64,000 bases of DNA from Odobenus rosmarus divergens (GCF_000321225.1 NW_004450583.1:2607772-2671771), one strand, 5' to 3'; shown: positions 10,641 through 22,235, counted from the stretch's first letter. Translations and numbers: made by a program. The notes: generated from the letters alone by a model not told the origin.

Positions 10641-10930
10641 TCCCAGTGTTGCAGTGAGGCCTCTCCAAACACACGTTCATTTTCCCTTTTGGTTTCTCCC
10701 CACCAGTGTTCTCCTGTAAGGAGGCACACCAGACACTTTGTAAATGGTGGGAGTGTTGACTCTTAGGCTGACCTGGGTTTCGGTTTCTGCCCATTTGTAT
10801 ACCAATATGTAGCAAATCTGGTTTGTCATGGTAAAATGCGATGTATGTTCCTTGAGAAATTATAATTTTGTATTTCCATAGCTATATTTACATCCTTGTT
10901 TGTTTTTAGGTAGGAAGTGGTTAGGGACTC

Positions 10931-10951
10931 TTTTTTTTTTTTTTTTTTTTT
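10931..10951 (+). repeat. T21 homopolymer
   Basis: Twenty-one uninterrupted T. No SINE or L1 body can be recognised on its right side, so its origin as a poly-A tail is unproven. Confidence 0.9.
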
Positions 10952-11949
10952 CCTTTGAAAGCCGTCTCTTATGCATTGGGTCTTGTGTTCAGGCTGATGT
11001 TTCTCTTGATGTCACTGTGGAACAAATGCCTGGCCAGCAGTCTACGAAAGTTATTCTCTTCTTCTGCAGTGAGGACTTGTACATGCTGGCACTCTTGCTC
11101 GCTCCCAGTGGGATCCAGTGGCTGTTCTCCCTGTAGGCTCCATGATGCTTTCTTTCCCCATCTGCCAGGTGGAGGTGAAGGACTTGGAGGTATTAGGGTT
11201 GGTAGAGCCACAAAGTAGAAGGAGCCTGAGTTCCCAAATCACGTGGAAGGACATCTAATGGACACCTGAATTGTCTTTTCATAAGCAAGAAATAAACATC
11301 TGTTCTGTTATGTCCCTAAAATTTCATAGTTTGTCTATCACAGCAGGTAGCCTAAGGCTACCACTTTATTTATTCATTCTGCAAATATTTGGAAAATTTT
11401 ATTCTGGGCCAAATCTTAGGCTAAGTGTTGAGGACCTAAAGAAAAAAAAAAAAGATAATATTCCCTACCTCAGGGAGCTCAACCATATAGAAAGGGAGCT
11501 CCACAAATAGAATCACTTCACTCTAGTAGAATAAGTGCTGTAAGAGAAGAGAACCCAAAGAAGTTTGTTTTCTTTTTTTTCTGAAATTTTCTTCTAAAAT
11601 GTCTAGTGAAATAACAGATGTAAACTTTAATGTTAATAGAATCTTTTATTCCAAATGAAATCATATGTGGGAACCTCCAATTCATAAGACAAAAAATGTG
11701 AACAGACTTTGGTAGAAATGGGGCTATGAATGTACTTGGCCTTCTCTGGGAGTTGCCCCTAAGAACGCTGGGAGCTGTATTACATCATCTGAGAACCCAG
11801 AGAGAGAGAGAGTCAAACCCAAAAGTAGACTGTTCCTTCACTGACTTTTTTTTTTTTTTCCTCATTCTGTAGGTTATTGTACATGGTGGCTCTTTTTATA
11901 GAATGCTTGTCTGTAGTCAGTGGAAGTTTGGCTGTTGGCAGATGGGGAT

Positions 11950-12125
11950 AGTTGATTCCTGAACTCTTTTTGACATTTACTAGCTGCTTGACCTTGGGCA
12001 TGTTATTTGACCTCTTTTTGCCTCAGTTTTTTCATAGGTAAAATGGGGATAATCATGGTGTCTGTCTATAGGATTGTTAGGAGAATTGACCAAGTTAATA
12101 TACATAAAGGACTGTCACAAGACTG
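11950..12125 (+). repeat. MIR fragment
   Basis: 'tactagctgcttgaccttgg', 'cctcagttttttcatagg' and 'aaaatggggataatcatgg' follow the MIR plus-strand order. The tail 'gttaatatacataaagg' also matches. Confidence 0.9.
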
Positions 12126-12540
12126 TCCTGTGGTGAATATTCAACAGTGTTGGCTATCCCCAACCCATGTGTTAAAAACATCATATTTGTGAGCACTTCT
12201 AAATTTTGACTGAATAAGCACAAGGATACAAGAATCTAGTTCAACATTTGGGGAATGATAACTTTGTAACAAGACTCTTTCACCTCTGATAGCTAACTTG
12301 TGATTTCCTCTGGTTCTACTCACCAAATACTTCTGATGATTTTCTGGAATTTAGGAGGGATTGGAATTTTTCCTCATTGTGTTTGTAAAGAAGTACATGC
12401 TCTTCAGGAGCAACTCCAATTTTTTTTTCCTCTTTCTTTTCAGACCCCAGGCCTTTATGGACCTAAATAGTGTAACTTGGAACTTTTCATTTTTTAATTT
12501 CACCACCTATGTCTTATTAATGCATTTTGTCAGTGTGGAA

Positions 12541-12557
12541 AGCCCTCTGGTGGTCAA
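12541..12557 (-). promoter_or_regulatory. Strong CTCF-like site
   Basis: The plus-strand text agccctctggtggtcaa is the complement of TTGACCACCAGAGGGCT, which fits the CTCF core (CCACCAGAGGGC) at every core position. CTCF marks insulators and loop anchors. Its orientation is minus. Occupancy cannot be seen from sequence. Confidence 0.55.
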
Positions 12558-12884
12558 AGTAATTCCTTTGTGGCTCCTAACAGATGAGTGGAATAAAATC
12601 AAGTTCGTGTGGAAGAGCTGTGTTCAAATTCTATTTTTCTCTTTTGCTGATTTCCTTTTCTAATTAAAGCAGAAAGCAATTTACTTTGGAACGTTGTAGT
12701 TCTAAAGTTGCCTGGGGGAAAAAATAGTAGTAGGACAGCTTGCTTTATCCAGATGAAAATATTTTAGTGACGATATTCACATTTCGGAGGGTTGTTTTTT
12801 GTTTTTTGTTTTTTTGCCGTTGCCCAGTTTACTGTTGTCACTCCAGGGATGAAAGTTAACATCAGACACTCTAGCATGAGGATT

Positions 12885-13060
12885 CTTAGAACTTCATACA
12901 ATGTTAAAGCTGCAAGGGGGAGACTTGGAGGTTATCCTCTCATTTTCTATAAAAAGAAACTGAGGTCCAGAGGGGAGAAGTAATTTGCTTAAGATGTTGT
13001 CAGCAAGGAGCAGAGCCATGAGTAGGAGCCAGGTCTCTTGTGTGCTGATTCCATATTGCT
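12885..13060 (-). repeat. MIR/L3-like ancient repeat
   Basis: 'ttataaaaagaaactgaggt'-like text ('ctataaaaagaaactgaggt') followed by 'ccagaggggagaagtaattt' and a 'gagcagagcc' word is the reverse-strand core of the MIR/CR1-L3 class. Confidence 0.65.
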
Positions 13061-13994
13061 TGAGGGTATCATAGTTGGGTCAAGTCAATAAACCCGTGGT
13101 CTCCAGACAGGTCTTCATTTGGCCAGCCTTCATGAAACTCAGCCAGGGGATAGTTCTTCACAGGCAAAGCACAACTCACACACTGCCCCTAGGTTCCTCT
13201 GTCTCTTGCTAGGAGCAAGGCAGTATGTGGGATTTTCTTTTTCTAGTATAGTATTGAAACTGGGTTGGTTGTATTGACGAGAATGATCTGGCATGAACAA
13301 TCACCCTCAGTATATCCTTGCCATTAAACAACATTTCTTGGAAAGGATGTGCGTTAATCTTGACTGTGTGCTGGCTGCTGCAACTCATCATAAAGATGAA
13401 TGACTGATGGGTGACCTATGTCTGGTGTCCTAGGAGGGCGGATAACTTGGAGATGCAGAAACATCTGTTCTGCTCTGAAATTGGCAAGACAAGCTGGCTT
13501 GTCCCTCCCTTGCCTGATGCTATTGCATGAGCTTACATTATTTCTCTTTGTTTGAGTCTTTGGCTATGTCTGGTGAAGGCGGGGCCCTGAGGCCATGTCT
13601 CGGTGCACCCAGTGTGGCATGGTCTGATCACACGGAAGCTAGCGGATGGGATGAGGGCCGCTGAGCACCTCTAGTATATCCTCCATTCCAGTTCCTGCTA
13701 CAGGCAGTACCACCTGGGAGGGTGAGGTGCCAGAAGCTGCACGAAAGCTGGAAATTTATGGAGTTGCCCAGAGTCCTGTAGTGTTTCTGGGTTGTTCCTC
13801 TGGATATAGGTGCATTTTCTCAAGAGACTATTTAACTCCTTATGTCTTCATTATTGTCCTCATTGCTAAATCTCACAGGGCAGGGTTGGTTTATAATGCT
13901 TGCATGAATTAGATAGCATTTATGAAATAGAGAACAGCTAATAAGATGGGAATTCAATTTATTTGGCATGGTCTCGTTTGGGAGGTGGGGTGGT

Positions 13995-14115
13995 GTGTTA
14001 AATCATTCACTGTTCTTCAGCTAGCATGCATGATTTGAGTTCTTGTCTTGAGGTTAGGCACTGTGGCCCATAGAAAAGAAAATGTGACCCCTGCCTTCCA
14101 AGAGCTTAAAGATGG
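13995..14115. repeat. Ancient interspersed repeat piece (L2/MIR-like)
   Basis: 'gaggttaggcactgtggccc' followed by 'gtgacccctgccttccaaga' and 'gctt' parallels the widespread 'ccaggcactgtgctagg ... ccctgccctcaaggagctt' repeat text. Confidence 0.5.
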
Positions 14116-14333
14116 TTTCCTTTCTGTGAACATTTCCTGAGTGCCTGCAGCACACCCAAGATCCTGCTGGGTGCTGGAGACTGCAGAAGTCCATGCCCCT
14201 TGCCGCAGAAGCTGTGGGTAGCGTGTCCCCTCAATGTTATAGTTTCTGTGCACGCTGCCCAGTCACCAGCCAGAAGCTTCCTCGTCTCAGCCTTGTAAGC
14301 TTTCTCTTGCAAGGGAAAAAAAGCTGGAGCTTG

Positions 14334-14382
14334 TTTTTTTTTTTTTTTTTTTTTTTTTTTCGTTTTCGCTTTTTTTTTTTTT
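14334..14382 (+). repeat. Long composite T tract
   Basis: T27 (14334-14360), then CG, TTTT, CGC and a second run of 13 T. It creates artificial lysine-rich open frames on the minus strand that are not genes. Length is likely polymorphic and error-prone in assembly. Confidence 0.9.
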
Positions 14383-14522
14383 GCTTGTGGCAGGACAGAC
14401 TGGAAATGCCAGAGAATTAATGACCCTTGGATACAGCTTCCCCTGCACCAGGTGTTGGTGGATAAACGCCCCATCTTCCTCAGTTGGGATAGCTCTGAGG
14501 CATGTTCTTTTCTGTCTCCCAG

Positions 14523-14577
14523 AGTTCCCCGACTGCAGCGAGCTCCCATCGCCCGCAGGGGGAACGCACCTTGTCAG
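14523..14577 (+). other. Exon-like CpG-containing patch / weak CTCF-like site
   Basis: A 55-bp segment lies between 'tctgtctcccag' and 'CAG|gtacc', so it has a good acceptor and donor context. It has five CpGs in an otherwise CpG-poor area. Inside, CCCGCAGGGGGAAC (about 14551-14564) resembles a CTCF core. The two readings compete and neither is proven. Confidence 0.2.
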
Positions 14578-14804
14578 GTACCGTGCACCATTTCTCACTT
14601 CTTTTCCTTCTCTGTCTCATTTCCCCACTCCCCCACTCCTGGGGTCCCTTCCCCCAAAATACTTTGACTCGAATCCTTATCTCAGCCTCTGCTTCTGGGG
14701 GAACTCAGACTGAGAAGTCTTTCATGGTCTACACCACCTCTGGATAGAAGTCAGACTCTGAGGAAGGTCGTAGAAGGCAAGCAAAGTGCTGAGGTAAAGT
14801 AGGA

Positions 14805-15000
14805 GAGGGAGGGGTTTAGTTCAAGTGGAAGGATCTGGGAAGGCTTCTTGGAAGAGGTTACATCTGAATTAGGCTTTAATGGAATGAGTTGGGCTTTTGT
14901 TAGGAAGCTGTGTAAGGGGAGGGTACCCTAGGCTGACAGAACAGCTTCTACAAAAGCCTGGAGGTGGGAAGAATATGAGGCATGTTGGAAAATGGTGGGT
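14805..15000. repeat. Ancient interspersed repeat piece
   Basis: 'ggcttcttggaagaggttac' plus 'atctgaattaggctttaatg', then 'acaaaagcctggaggtggga', follows the common mammalian repeat text 'gcttcctggaggaggtgaca ... gcaaaggcctggaggtg'. The family name is uncertain. Confidence 0.55.
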
Positions 15001-16139
15001 GTCTTGTGTGGCTGTGGTTCAGGGTACATTGGGGTAGGTTGGAGGATGTAAGGAAAGGCTACTGGGGGTCCAGGTACTGAGGGTTTGAATGTGTGGCTAA
15101 GACATGCAGCCTATTTTGTGGGCACTGGTGAGCCTTCCAGTTATCCCAGCAGTGAGGACATAATATTTGTCTTGAGGCTCAAGGAGCAGGAATAACATAC
15201 ATGGGAAGTAGAAACTTGGTGAGTATGAGGCTATTGTGTGCTCCCTAACTGCTGGAGAATTCCAGACTGAGGAGAGAAAAGTGTTAGCAATCTAGGAAGT
15301 ATTAGGGAAGAGGTAAGAGTTGAGTTGAGTCTGTTTACTCACTGAATTCAGGGAAGGTTGAAGCAGGGAATCCCACACAGCACGGACAAAAGGCTCAAGG
15401 GGCAGAATGATGTGGAATCAGGGACCTGTGGTGACTTTCATGGGTTCCAGGTACATTGGACGTCGTGGGCCCCTTCCTGCATAAAGAATATTAAAGATTC
15501 TTGGTGCATAGAAAAAAATCTATTAGTATATTCTTCACCCTAAAGTTACATTTTTTTCCTTCTGCTTCTAAAAGAAATGTAAACATTTTTTGTGGTCACC
15601 TGAAGTCTCATGGGTTCTGGGGAGTGTGTGCCTTGTGCCTGATGGAGAAGTCAGCCCTGCTTGGCATGAGGGGAGCATTATGATTCTGCCTACTTCTCTG
15701 AGGCTAAGTTCTTTCAATGCTGCTCATACAGCTGCAGACTTCCAGCATCAGGAGGAAGGAGACCTCAGCTTTTCATGCTGTAGAGACTGAGGAACTTGAG
15801 GGCATGGGCAAGATAGCCATTCCAGGTAGACCAGGGGTTCAAGTCAAGAAGCCCCAGAGGAACGGAGTAGGTGGAAAAGAGTCCCCGGGCGCAAAGAATT
15901 ATGTCTGGCTTTTTGTCTGTCGTGGTCTGGCAAGCAGGCTTGTCTTGGCTTGTTTTCTCTCCCGAATCCTTCATGACCTTGTCCTTCGGAAGACTTACCC
16001 CTCCTCCCAAAGCTGCATGCTTCTCCACCTTGGGCTCTGCCACCCCTCCTGTGCATTTGCACTGACTTCTCGCTGTTGCTGGAGAAATGCCCTGCTGTCT
16101 TTCTGTGTCTTTAAAAATGACGGCAGAGAAGAAGTTTGC

Positions 16140-16890
16140 TAAATGAAGTGATCGCATCTGAAAAAGGCTTGCAAAAAGAAACCATACTGAAAGGACTGCC
16201 CGAGGTTTGGGTGTTTTTTTTTTTTCCTTCCTTCTTTTCAAAAAATAGTCAAACCACATGCAACACATACTTGTGAAGGGATCAAAAAGGGAGAGAAAAT
16301 TGCAGCTGCCAGTTGTTAGCTCCAGTGTGATTTGGTTGCTCCTTAGCTTCCAGCTGTTGAAATGGCGAGCTGATAATAATACGCGTTTCACCTCTCCTGT
16401 TAGTGTGCTGTGTTTTGCTCCATGTTTAAGAGTCAGCTTGTGCCATCATGAATCGCATGTGCTGGGAAGACAGAGCTGCAGCTTTTCTCTGTTCACATGA
16501 TTTGCCTCATAAGAATTCACTTGTGCTGCCATATAAGTGCATAAAATGATGACTTGGGTGAGCAAGGAGATATTTTAACACATGCATTTTTCAGTTCTTT
16601 TTCCAAAGAGTGAATGCTTCTCCAACTATCAGAGCCCCACTTTCTAGTGAGAAAGAAGATTCATTATTTCCCTTTTGTGAATTCAGAGTTGTGATCAGCA
16701 TGTCTTTGTCAAGACATCACCTGGAGTGCAGATCGCCCAGTTAGCTAACCTCTCTTGTGTCCTTCTTTTCAAAGATCCAAAGGACCTTTCTTTGTAAACT
16801 GGGTTGGTTTGTAATTGTGTATTTGACACCTTAATTACAGATAACTTTCTCAGTGGATGAGGAGTCTGCTAATTAATTAGTTTAAGTGTC
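16140..16890. promoter_or_regulatory. Candidate conserved noncoding block
   Basis: Mostly unique AT-rich sequence with GATAATAATACGCG, CATATAAGTGCATAAAATGA, CTTAATTACAGATAAC and GCTAATTAATTAGTTTAAG. The last is a double homeodomain palindrome at about 16870-16887. No transposon identity. Confidence 0.35.
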
Positions 16891-18190
16891 ATTCAGATGT
16901 ATCAGGAGACAGGTGTTATTTTGGAAACATGGGGCGACATCACCTCCTGCGACTGTGGCCCAGTGCACAGGTCACAGTCTATATGGTGCAATTTAGTGGC
17001 AAAAGAAAAAAAATTCCTCAAAATATACCCTTCTCCCCACGCCTCCCAACACACACACATTGGCCCATTTAAAAAAATAAGTTGTCATCTGGCTGGGTTA
17101 AGTTAGCATGTCACTGCTGGCTACAAATACCATAGCTTTGTATAATAAAGTCCGAGAAGTTTAAAGCTGACTAGGGACCTTACCAATTCCCTTATCTAAC
17201 CTTTCTTATTTGACGGTTGATGTGACTGAGGTTCAGAGAGGCTAAGTGACTTGCCCATGATCAGAACTTGTAGGACAACCTGGGATAAACTCCATGTGTT
17301 AGTGTCCAAGTTTGGTGTCCTTCTTAGACTTAACTTTGCTGCTCTCCCCAGATTTAGGGCCTGAGTGACTGATACTATAGAGATGAGTAGACGTGGTCAA
17401 CTCAAGTTGTTACTTACCCTTCTAGTCCAGCAGGGGGTTAAGATAAGAGTACAAGTAGCTAGACTACTAGGCCAGTGAGTAGGTGTCATGGAAGTGACCA
17501 CACTTGCTATGGACTTCATGAGGGAGCCATCCCTTTCTGATGATGGTGGGTAACAGAAAAGGCTTCTTGGAGGACACAATATTTGAAGTGGGTCTGAAGT
17601 ATGGACTGGGCTTTTATAGACACTGGAGTAAGGCCTTCTTGGACCCGCTGGTGTTAATAATGTCCCCGAGCCCAGAAATGAGCAGAAGAGTTGGAAGGAC
17701 CTGGTGGTTGTCGTAGTCCTGCTTCTTCCTCCTCCTGACATTTAGCTCTGGGGGTGCCAGGAATGGGCGTGGGGAGCCCCAGGCCTGTGTGTATACGTGC
17801 ACACTGGCCACCACAGCCTGCAAGTTGCTCCTATAGGATGCTGACCTGGCAAGTACCAAGCCCTGACGTGGTGAGACAGTGGGTGTGGGCAGGACGTCCA
17901 GTGCTTGACAGCAGAGACTGCCCAACGCATGTGGCTCTTACAGTTTGGGACACCCTTGGAGTTTTGGGCTGGCAAGCTTGAGGCAGCAGAGGTGGAGACA
18001 GCCCCTACCTGGGTGGGATTGCTGCTTCCCAGTGCCTCATCCCCAAGAGGTCACCTCCTCTCCAAAGGTACTGCCTCCTGTCCTTTGAATGGAACCAGGG
18101 CTGCCCTCAGGAAGGCCACAGGTGACTTCCGAAAACCGCCCCCATCCCCCATGGGCTGCCTGGCACACATCCCCTACTCTGCCCTGCTTT
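16890..18190. other. Unique noncoding DNA with MIR relic
   Basis: Holds a MIR at 17185-17300 and an old repeat piece near 17420-17640 ('aaggcttcttggaggacaca'). The open frames at 17397-17925 (minus) and 17754-18219 (plus) overlap on opposite strands and have no known domain. Confidence 0.6.
17185..17300 (-). repeat. MIR fragment
   Basis: 'gactgaggttcagagaggct' followed by 'aagtgacttgcccatgatca' is the reverse-strand MIR core. Confidence 0.9.
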
Positions 18191-18480
18191 TCCGAATCTT
18201 TAAAATAAGTTTTCATTAATTTTAGCTTACGGTGGAGGGAAGTAACCCGTGGCTTATAAATAATGGCAACAGTTTTATGGAAACACCTAAAAATCACCAG
18301 GGGCACATAATAAGAAAGTTCTCCATCTCCAGGTGCAAAAACACATCACTGATTACTTGTTGAGCAAGACCCTGTCAGCTTTTTTATTACAATACATTAT
18401 TGGGTAATAGTTTTAAAATTATTTATAGAAAGAAATGGAGCTGTGTGGAGAATTCCATCATTTAATACGTTGTCTGTGAA
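18190..18480. promoter_or_regulatory. Candidate conserved noncoding block
   Basis: Unique AT-rich sequence with CATTAATTTTAGC, CTTATAAATAATGG, ACATTATTGGGTAATAG and CATCATTTAATACG words and no repeat identity. Confidence 0.35.
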
Positions 18481-18810
18481 TCTCATTAGCCTCTGTAGCC
18501 TAGGGGTTAGGAAGGAAAACAGGGTTGGCTGTATTTTGAAGATGGAGCACTATATACACTTTTTGTCAGGGGGCTTGTTGACCTTATGTTAAGTTGCTTC
18601 TTTGCGAGTCTTTCTGTGTTACGGCTCTGGTTTCCATGGTATTTACATAAACCTAGCAACAGTTTGCTGTATAGACGTGGTGTCAGGGCCCATAGTCTCC
18701 TCAGCCAAGGAGTCGGAGCAGGATGGCATGCTTGCTCTGCAGGCTACAAATAGGGAAAGCGCTTGTGGGGAAGTTACACAGTGTGTAAGGATTTGGGGAG
18801 GGGGGGTGTC

Positions 18811-18826
18811 GGCGCCACCTGGGCGG
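18811..18826 (-). promoter_or_regulatory. CTCF-like site
   Basis: ggcgccacctgggcgg closely follows the reverse orientation of the CTCF consensus (AGCGCCACCTGGTGG), differing only near the end. It sits beside a G7 run in a locally CpG-rich patch. Confidence 0.35.
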
Positions 18827-19439
18827 ATTGTAGCCTCCCCCTTGTCTCCAGGTGACAGGGCCAGGTCCGGTGTTCCGAGTCTGAGAAGTCTGTCCTGTGA
18901 GTGCTCCCATCCAGTAGCACGCTAAGCAGCGTGGATGTCAGCAGTCATGGGCGTGCGGGCTCCAGTGTAGCCCCCTGGCCATGTTCTCTGGGTTTTGGCA
19001 GAACACCAGCCTGGGACTGCTTTGCTCCAAAGAACACTTCTGTGCTGTCCATGGTCTGTGCTGTACCCTGACTCCAGCTGGCTGGCCAGAAGGTGCTGGG
19101 CTCAGGTCTGAGAAGGATCCACCCCACATGCCCCTTCTCCATGGGGAGCTAGCTCCTAAATCTGGGCGTGTTAGTGTGGTCAAACCAAGGCTGTGCCTGG
19201 AATCTGGGGAGGAGAATAAATATCAATTAATAGACCCTTCTCTCATGTGATCTCTATCGCCAGCCCTGTTCCAGTTACTAAGAAAATGCACGGCCTTGGA
19301 GGCAACTCGACCTGAGGTTGGATTCGGGCCTCAGAATGGTACATTTAGTCCCTCATACCTTACAACAAGGAAGGAAACCGAAAGAAAAAATGAAATTAAA
19401 AGGGATTCATTGGGAACAAACACAAGTAGAAAGAAGGAA

Positions 19440-19610
19440 AGACTTGACTTTGAACATAGTGACCTTGGGCAAATACACCTTTGTAAGCCTTGGTTTCTTT
19501 GCCTGTAAAGTGGGAATAAAGATATATACCTTCTGGGTTTCTGTAAGGATAAAATGAGTTAAGGAAATAGAGCATTTAGAGCTATGTGTGGCTTCTGGGT
19601 GCTGTTGGAC
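19440..19610 (+). repeat. MIR fragment
   Basis: 'gtgaccttgggcaaatacac', 'ttggtttctttgcctgtaaa' and 'gtgggaataaagatatatac' follow MIR order on the plus strand. Confidence 0.9.
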
Positions 19611-19639
19611 AAATATGAAGGCTCACGAGGGTCTAGTAA

Positions 19640-19720
19640 GTGGAAGTGCTGGGATTCGAACCCAGGCAGTCTGGTTATGAACTATTGCCTTAACTATCGC
19701 ACTGTGATGCCTTCCAAAGC
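19640..19720 (-). repeat. MIR fragment
   Basis: 'gctgggattcgaacccaggc' followed by 'agtctggtt' is the reverse-strand MIR tRNA-derived head. 'GGATTCGAACCC' is a B-box relic, not a functional tRNA gene. Confidence 0.85.
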
Positions 19721-20039
19721 CTTGTGGAGCAGATGTCTTGAGCTGGGGAAGCATCACACCAGGCAGAGAAGGGGGGCTTTGATCTTGGGGGGATAGCTGT
19801 GTAGTGTCGGTGAGCAGGAGTGTGGGGACCTTCCTGGGGACCTGCCCCCTTCTTGCTTTTATTCACCTGTTCAGTTTACAGACCTTGATGAGACACCTGT
19901 TATACTTCAACCCGGGCACTGTGCATGAAGGTGACAGTGGCTGGTAAGACAATCCCTCCCTCAAATAGTTGGGAGGTGGGAGAGGACAGTGAAGACCGTG
20001 ACCTATTTGATATGGAGCATGTATCCTGCAGAGGGAAAA

Positions 20040-20285
20040 GAGACAATAAGAGCTTCCTGGGTGTCAGGCATGGTTCTAGATGCTCCACATATCTTAACTC
20101 ATTTAATCCTCATGATGACCCTAGGAAGCTGGTACCATCAATGATGGCCAGTTTTGAGAGGAGGGACTGAGGTCCAGAGGGAGATTTAGTAACTTGACTG
20201 AGGTCGTAGAGCTAAGAAGGGACAGAGCTAAAATACCAACCTGGGCCACATGGCCTGGATTCCTGCTCCTAACCCTTCGCTGCAC
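20040..20285 (-). repeat. Long MIR copy
   Basis: A near complete reverse MIR: 'gtcaggcatggttctagatg', 'cttaactcatttaatcctca', 'tgaggtccagagggagattt' and 'gtcgtagagctaagaaggga'. Confidence 0.92.
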
Positions 20286-21139
20286 GGCCTTGTATGGGGC
20301 CTGTTGTCGACAGCTGTAAAGCCAAAATGAGTTTGACTTTGATTTGCTAAGAAAGAGAATGACATTCTAGGCTCAGGATTTGTTTACCTCGTGGGTCTGC
20401 ATATCCTTGTTTTTGGCACTAGTTGGAAAATCTTTTAGCAGTGTAGGTGATTTCATCTGTTGGTACTGCAAGGCTTAGCCCACTTACTATTCTGAGATGC
20501 ATAAATACTTCTGTATGAGGGAGTGATAGTAGGTTTTTAGACTCATGGAATCTCAGGTAGTCTTCGGAGCTCATCTCATGAAAACTCAAGGGAATACTCA
20601 CCAAAAGAAGCTTTTTGGAATCCTTAGCACATTCTATAAAAATTGTTGCTACAGTTATAAGACTGCAGCTTTTGAGGAGGTATCTGTTTGATTGGATACG
20701 TTTCTTCTCTCCCTGGGATTTGTGGCCTGGGGAAGGTGCAGAGGTAGTCCTGTGGGTCTGGAGAAATGCTCCAATTTGCTGTGGGTCCTTGTGATGCTTC
20801 CCTGCCTTGTTCAAGTAGACAAGATGTTAAAAAGTTGATTTTCAAAGATTCAGTGTCCCTGAATTATTAATAATTCTCCCCCCCTTCTTCCCACCCTCCC
20901 TGCTACTCTCCCTCTCTCTTTGTGAATGTCAACATCATCTTGACCAAATCCCTTGAGTTGACCTTCATCTGGTTTGTTAGTATTTTTCTGCTTGTATCTG
21001 AATACTTAGCCTGATTCTCGTCGTGGGTGGCGTTTGGGGCGCCTGCCTCCTCCTCAGGCTTTCCCACATTCCCAGCCCCTGGGCCTGGTGAGTCTAAGAG
21101 TTTGACTGACAACAGGTCAATGCTATAATCTCTCCTGTC

Positions 21140-21290
21140 CAGATTTCTCCATGCATTTTACAGGTGAAGAGGCCAATGAATGGAGAGGAAAATTCCTAAG
21201 GATAGTCTAGTCCTATAGCTGGTAATGGCAGAGCTGAGTCCGGGAGCTATATTTTCTTCTCCTTAGATGGTACCACATCCTAGATCCTCC
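21140..21290 (-). repeat. MIR fragment
   Basis: 'gcattttacaggtgaagagg' and later 'tatagctggtaatggcagag' match the reverse MIR core in diverged form. Confidence 0.65.
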
Positions 21291-21599
21291 TCTGTTTTGG
21301 GCGCTAAGATCTTCTACCACTCTCTCTCAAAAATTTCTAAAGAAAGAATAGAAAAATGAAGCACAGTTCAGACGGGGTCTCACAGTACCAGTCACGGGAG
21401 ATGCTCGTGACTTGCTGGGTCCCCAGGAGGTGTCTCACCCCTGTGGTGCATGCAGCTTTGTGTACTCCCGGCTGAGGCCTCCACCTGCAGAGCGGGCATG
21501 AGGGTGGGCGGCTGGGCCATCTCGTTTCACTAGAGTGATTTCCTAGAGAGAGGGGAACGGGTTTTGTGTGTGGTCTGTCTAATGCCTCTCACATCCAAT

Positions 21600-21800
21600 A
21601 ACTTTAAAACCAATCAAATTAATAATGTAGGGAGAAGCAAATGGAGTCACTCCTTAGATATTTAAACGGGAATATTGCTGCCACTGACATGTAAATCTTT
21701 AATAGGATATGAAATTTGGCAATAAACAAAAAAAAATAAATAAACAAAAATGCCAAGTGGCTGGAGGCCTGGTTCTTTTGCACTATTTTAGGTTCAATCA
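21600..21800. promoter_or_regulatory. Small candidate conserved block
   Basis: AT-rich unique DNA (AATCAAATTAATAATGTAGG, GGCAATAAACAAAA) without repeat identity. Evidence is composition only. Confidence 0.25.
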
Positions 21801-22194
21801 TTACTGCCTGATGTTAGCTTCCTCAAACAGATGTATTTATTGAGGTCCCAATTCATACTGGGTGGTGCGTTTACAAGACTGGATCATAAAGTAGTGCAAT
21901 ACACGGTCTTTACTCCCAAAAGATGTCCACTGTGGTGTTAGGAAGATGAACACAAATACAGATCAGGATGTGCCAAACGTTAGCCTGATTCTATATGGAC
22001 TCTTTGCTCCAGCCATTCAGGGGAGGGATGGATGATGTGTAGGACTAATTCCCCTTCAAACGAGGAAACTCAGGCCATGACATATTTTCACCTAGACATA
22101 GTATGTAGGGCTGAATCTCCGCTCCTGTAGGAGTCTATCAGGAGAACTTTCAGAGGAGTCATTAAAGACCTCTAATTGAGCTAGGAAAGAGGGG

Positions 22195-22235
22195 TGTGTA
22201 TGTGTGTGCATCCGTGTGTGTGCGCACCCACACCC
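22195..22235 (+). repeat. Interrupted (TG)n microsatellite
   Basis: GTGTGTATGTGTGTGCATCC then GTGTGTGTGCGCACCCACAC: alternating purine-pyrimidine DNA with a CGCA core. Confidence 0.85.

Larger units (their letters stand above)
9990..12540. other. Unique noncoding DNA with old repeats
   Basis: Contains MIR pieces near 10190-10290, 10510-10640 and 11950-12125, a T21 tract at 10931-10951, and an old repeat near 11360-11490 ('ttatttattcattctgcaaa'). No coding region supported. Confidence 0.6.
12560..14333. other. Unique noncoding DNA with old repeats
   Basis: Holds a MIR/L3-like relic at about 12885-13060 and an old interspersed piece near 13995-14115. The remainder is unique with no gene signal. 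Confidence 0.6.
14383..16140. other. Unique noncoding DNA with old repeat
   Basis: Holds an exon-like/CTCF-like CpG-containing patch at 14523-14577 and an old repeat at about 14805-15000. The longest open frame of the window (minus strand 15765-16391, about 208 codons) lies partly here but has no domain, runs across low-complexity AAG codons and is judged random. Confidence 0.55.
18480..21600. other. Noncoding DNA with MIR cluster
   Basis: Contains a CpG-containing CTCF-like site (18811-18826) and MIR pieces at 19440-19610, 19640-19720, 20040-20285 and 21140-21290. No gene supported. Confidence 0.6.

Noticed and set aside
14106..14598. Lysine-rich minus-strand frames as nuclear proteins
   Set aside because: The lysines come from translating the poly-T tract at 14334-14382.
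15765..16391. Longest open frame (about 208 codons, minus strand) as a gene
   Set aside because: No domain, no promoter, odd lysine and cysteine patches from simple sequence, and overlapping frames on the other strand. One frame of this length is plausible by chance in 64 kb.
19640..19720. tRNA gene
   Set aside because: The GGATTCGAACCC B-box word is in a reverse MIR. No cloverleaf or A box at the right distance is present.
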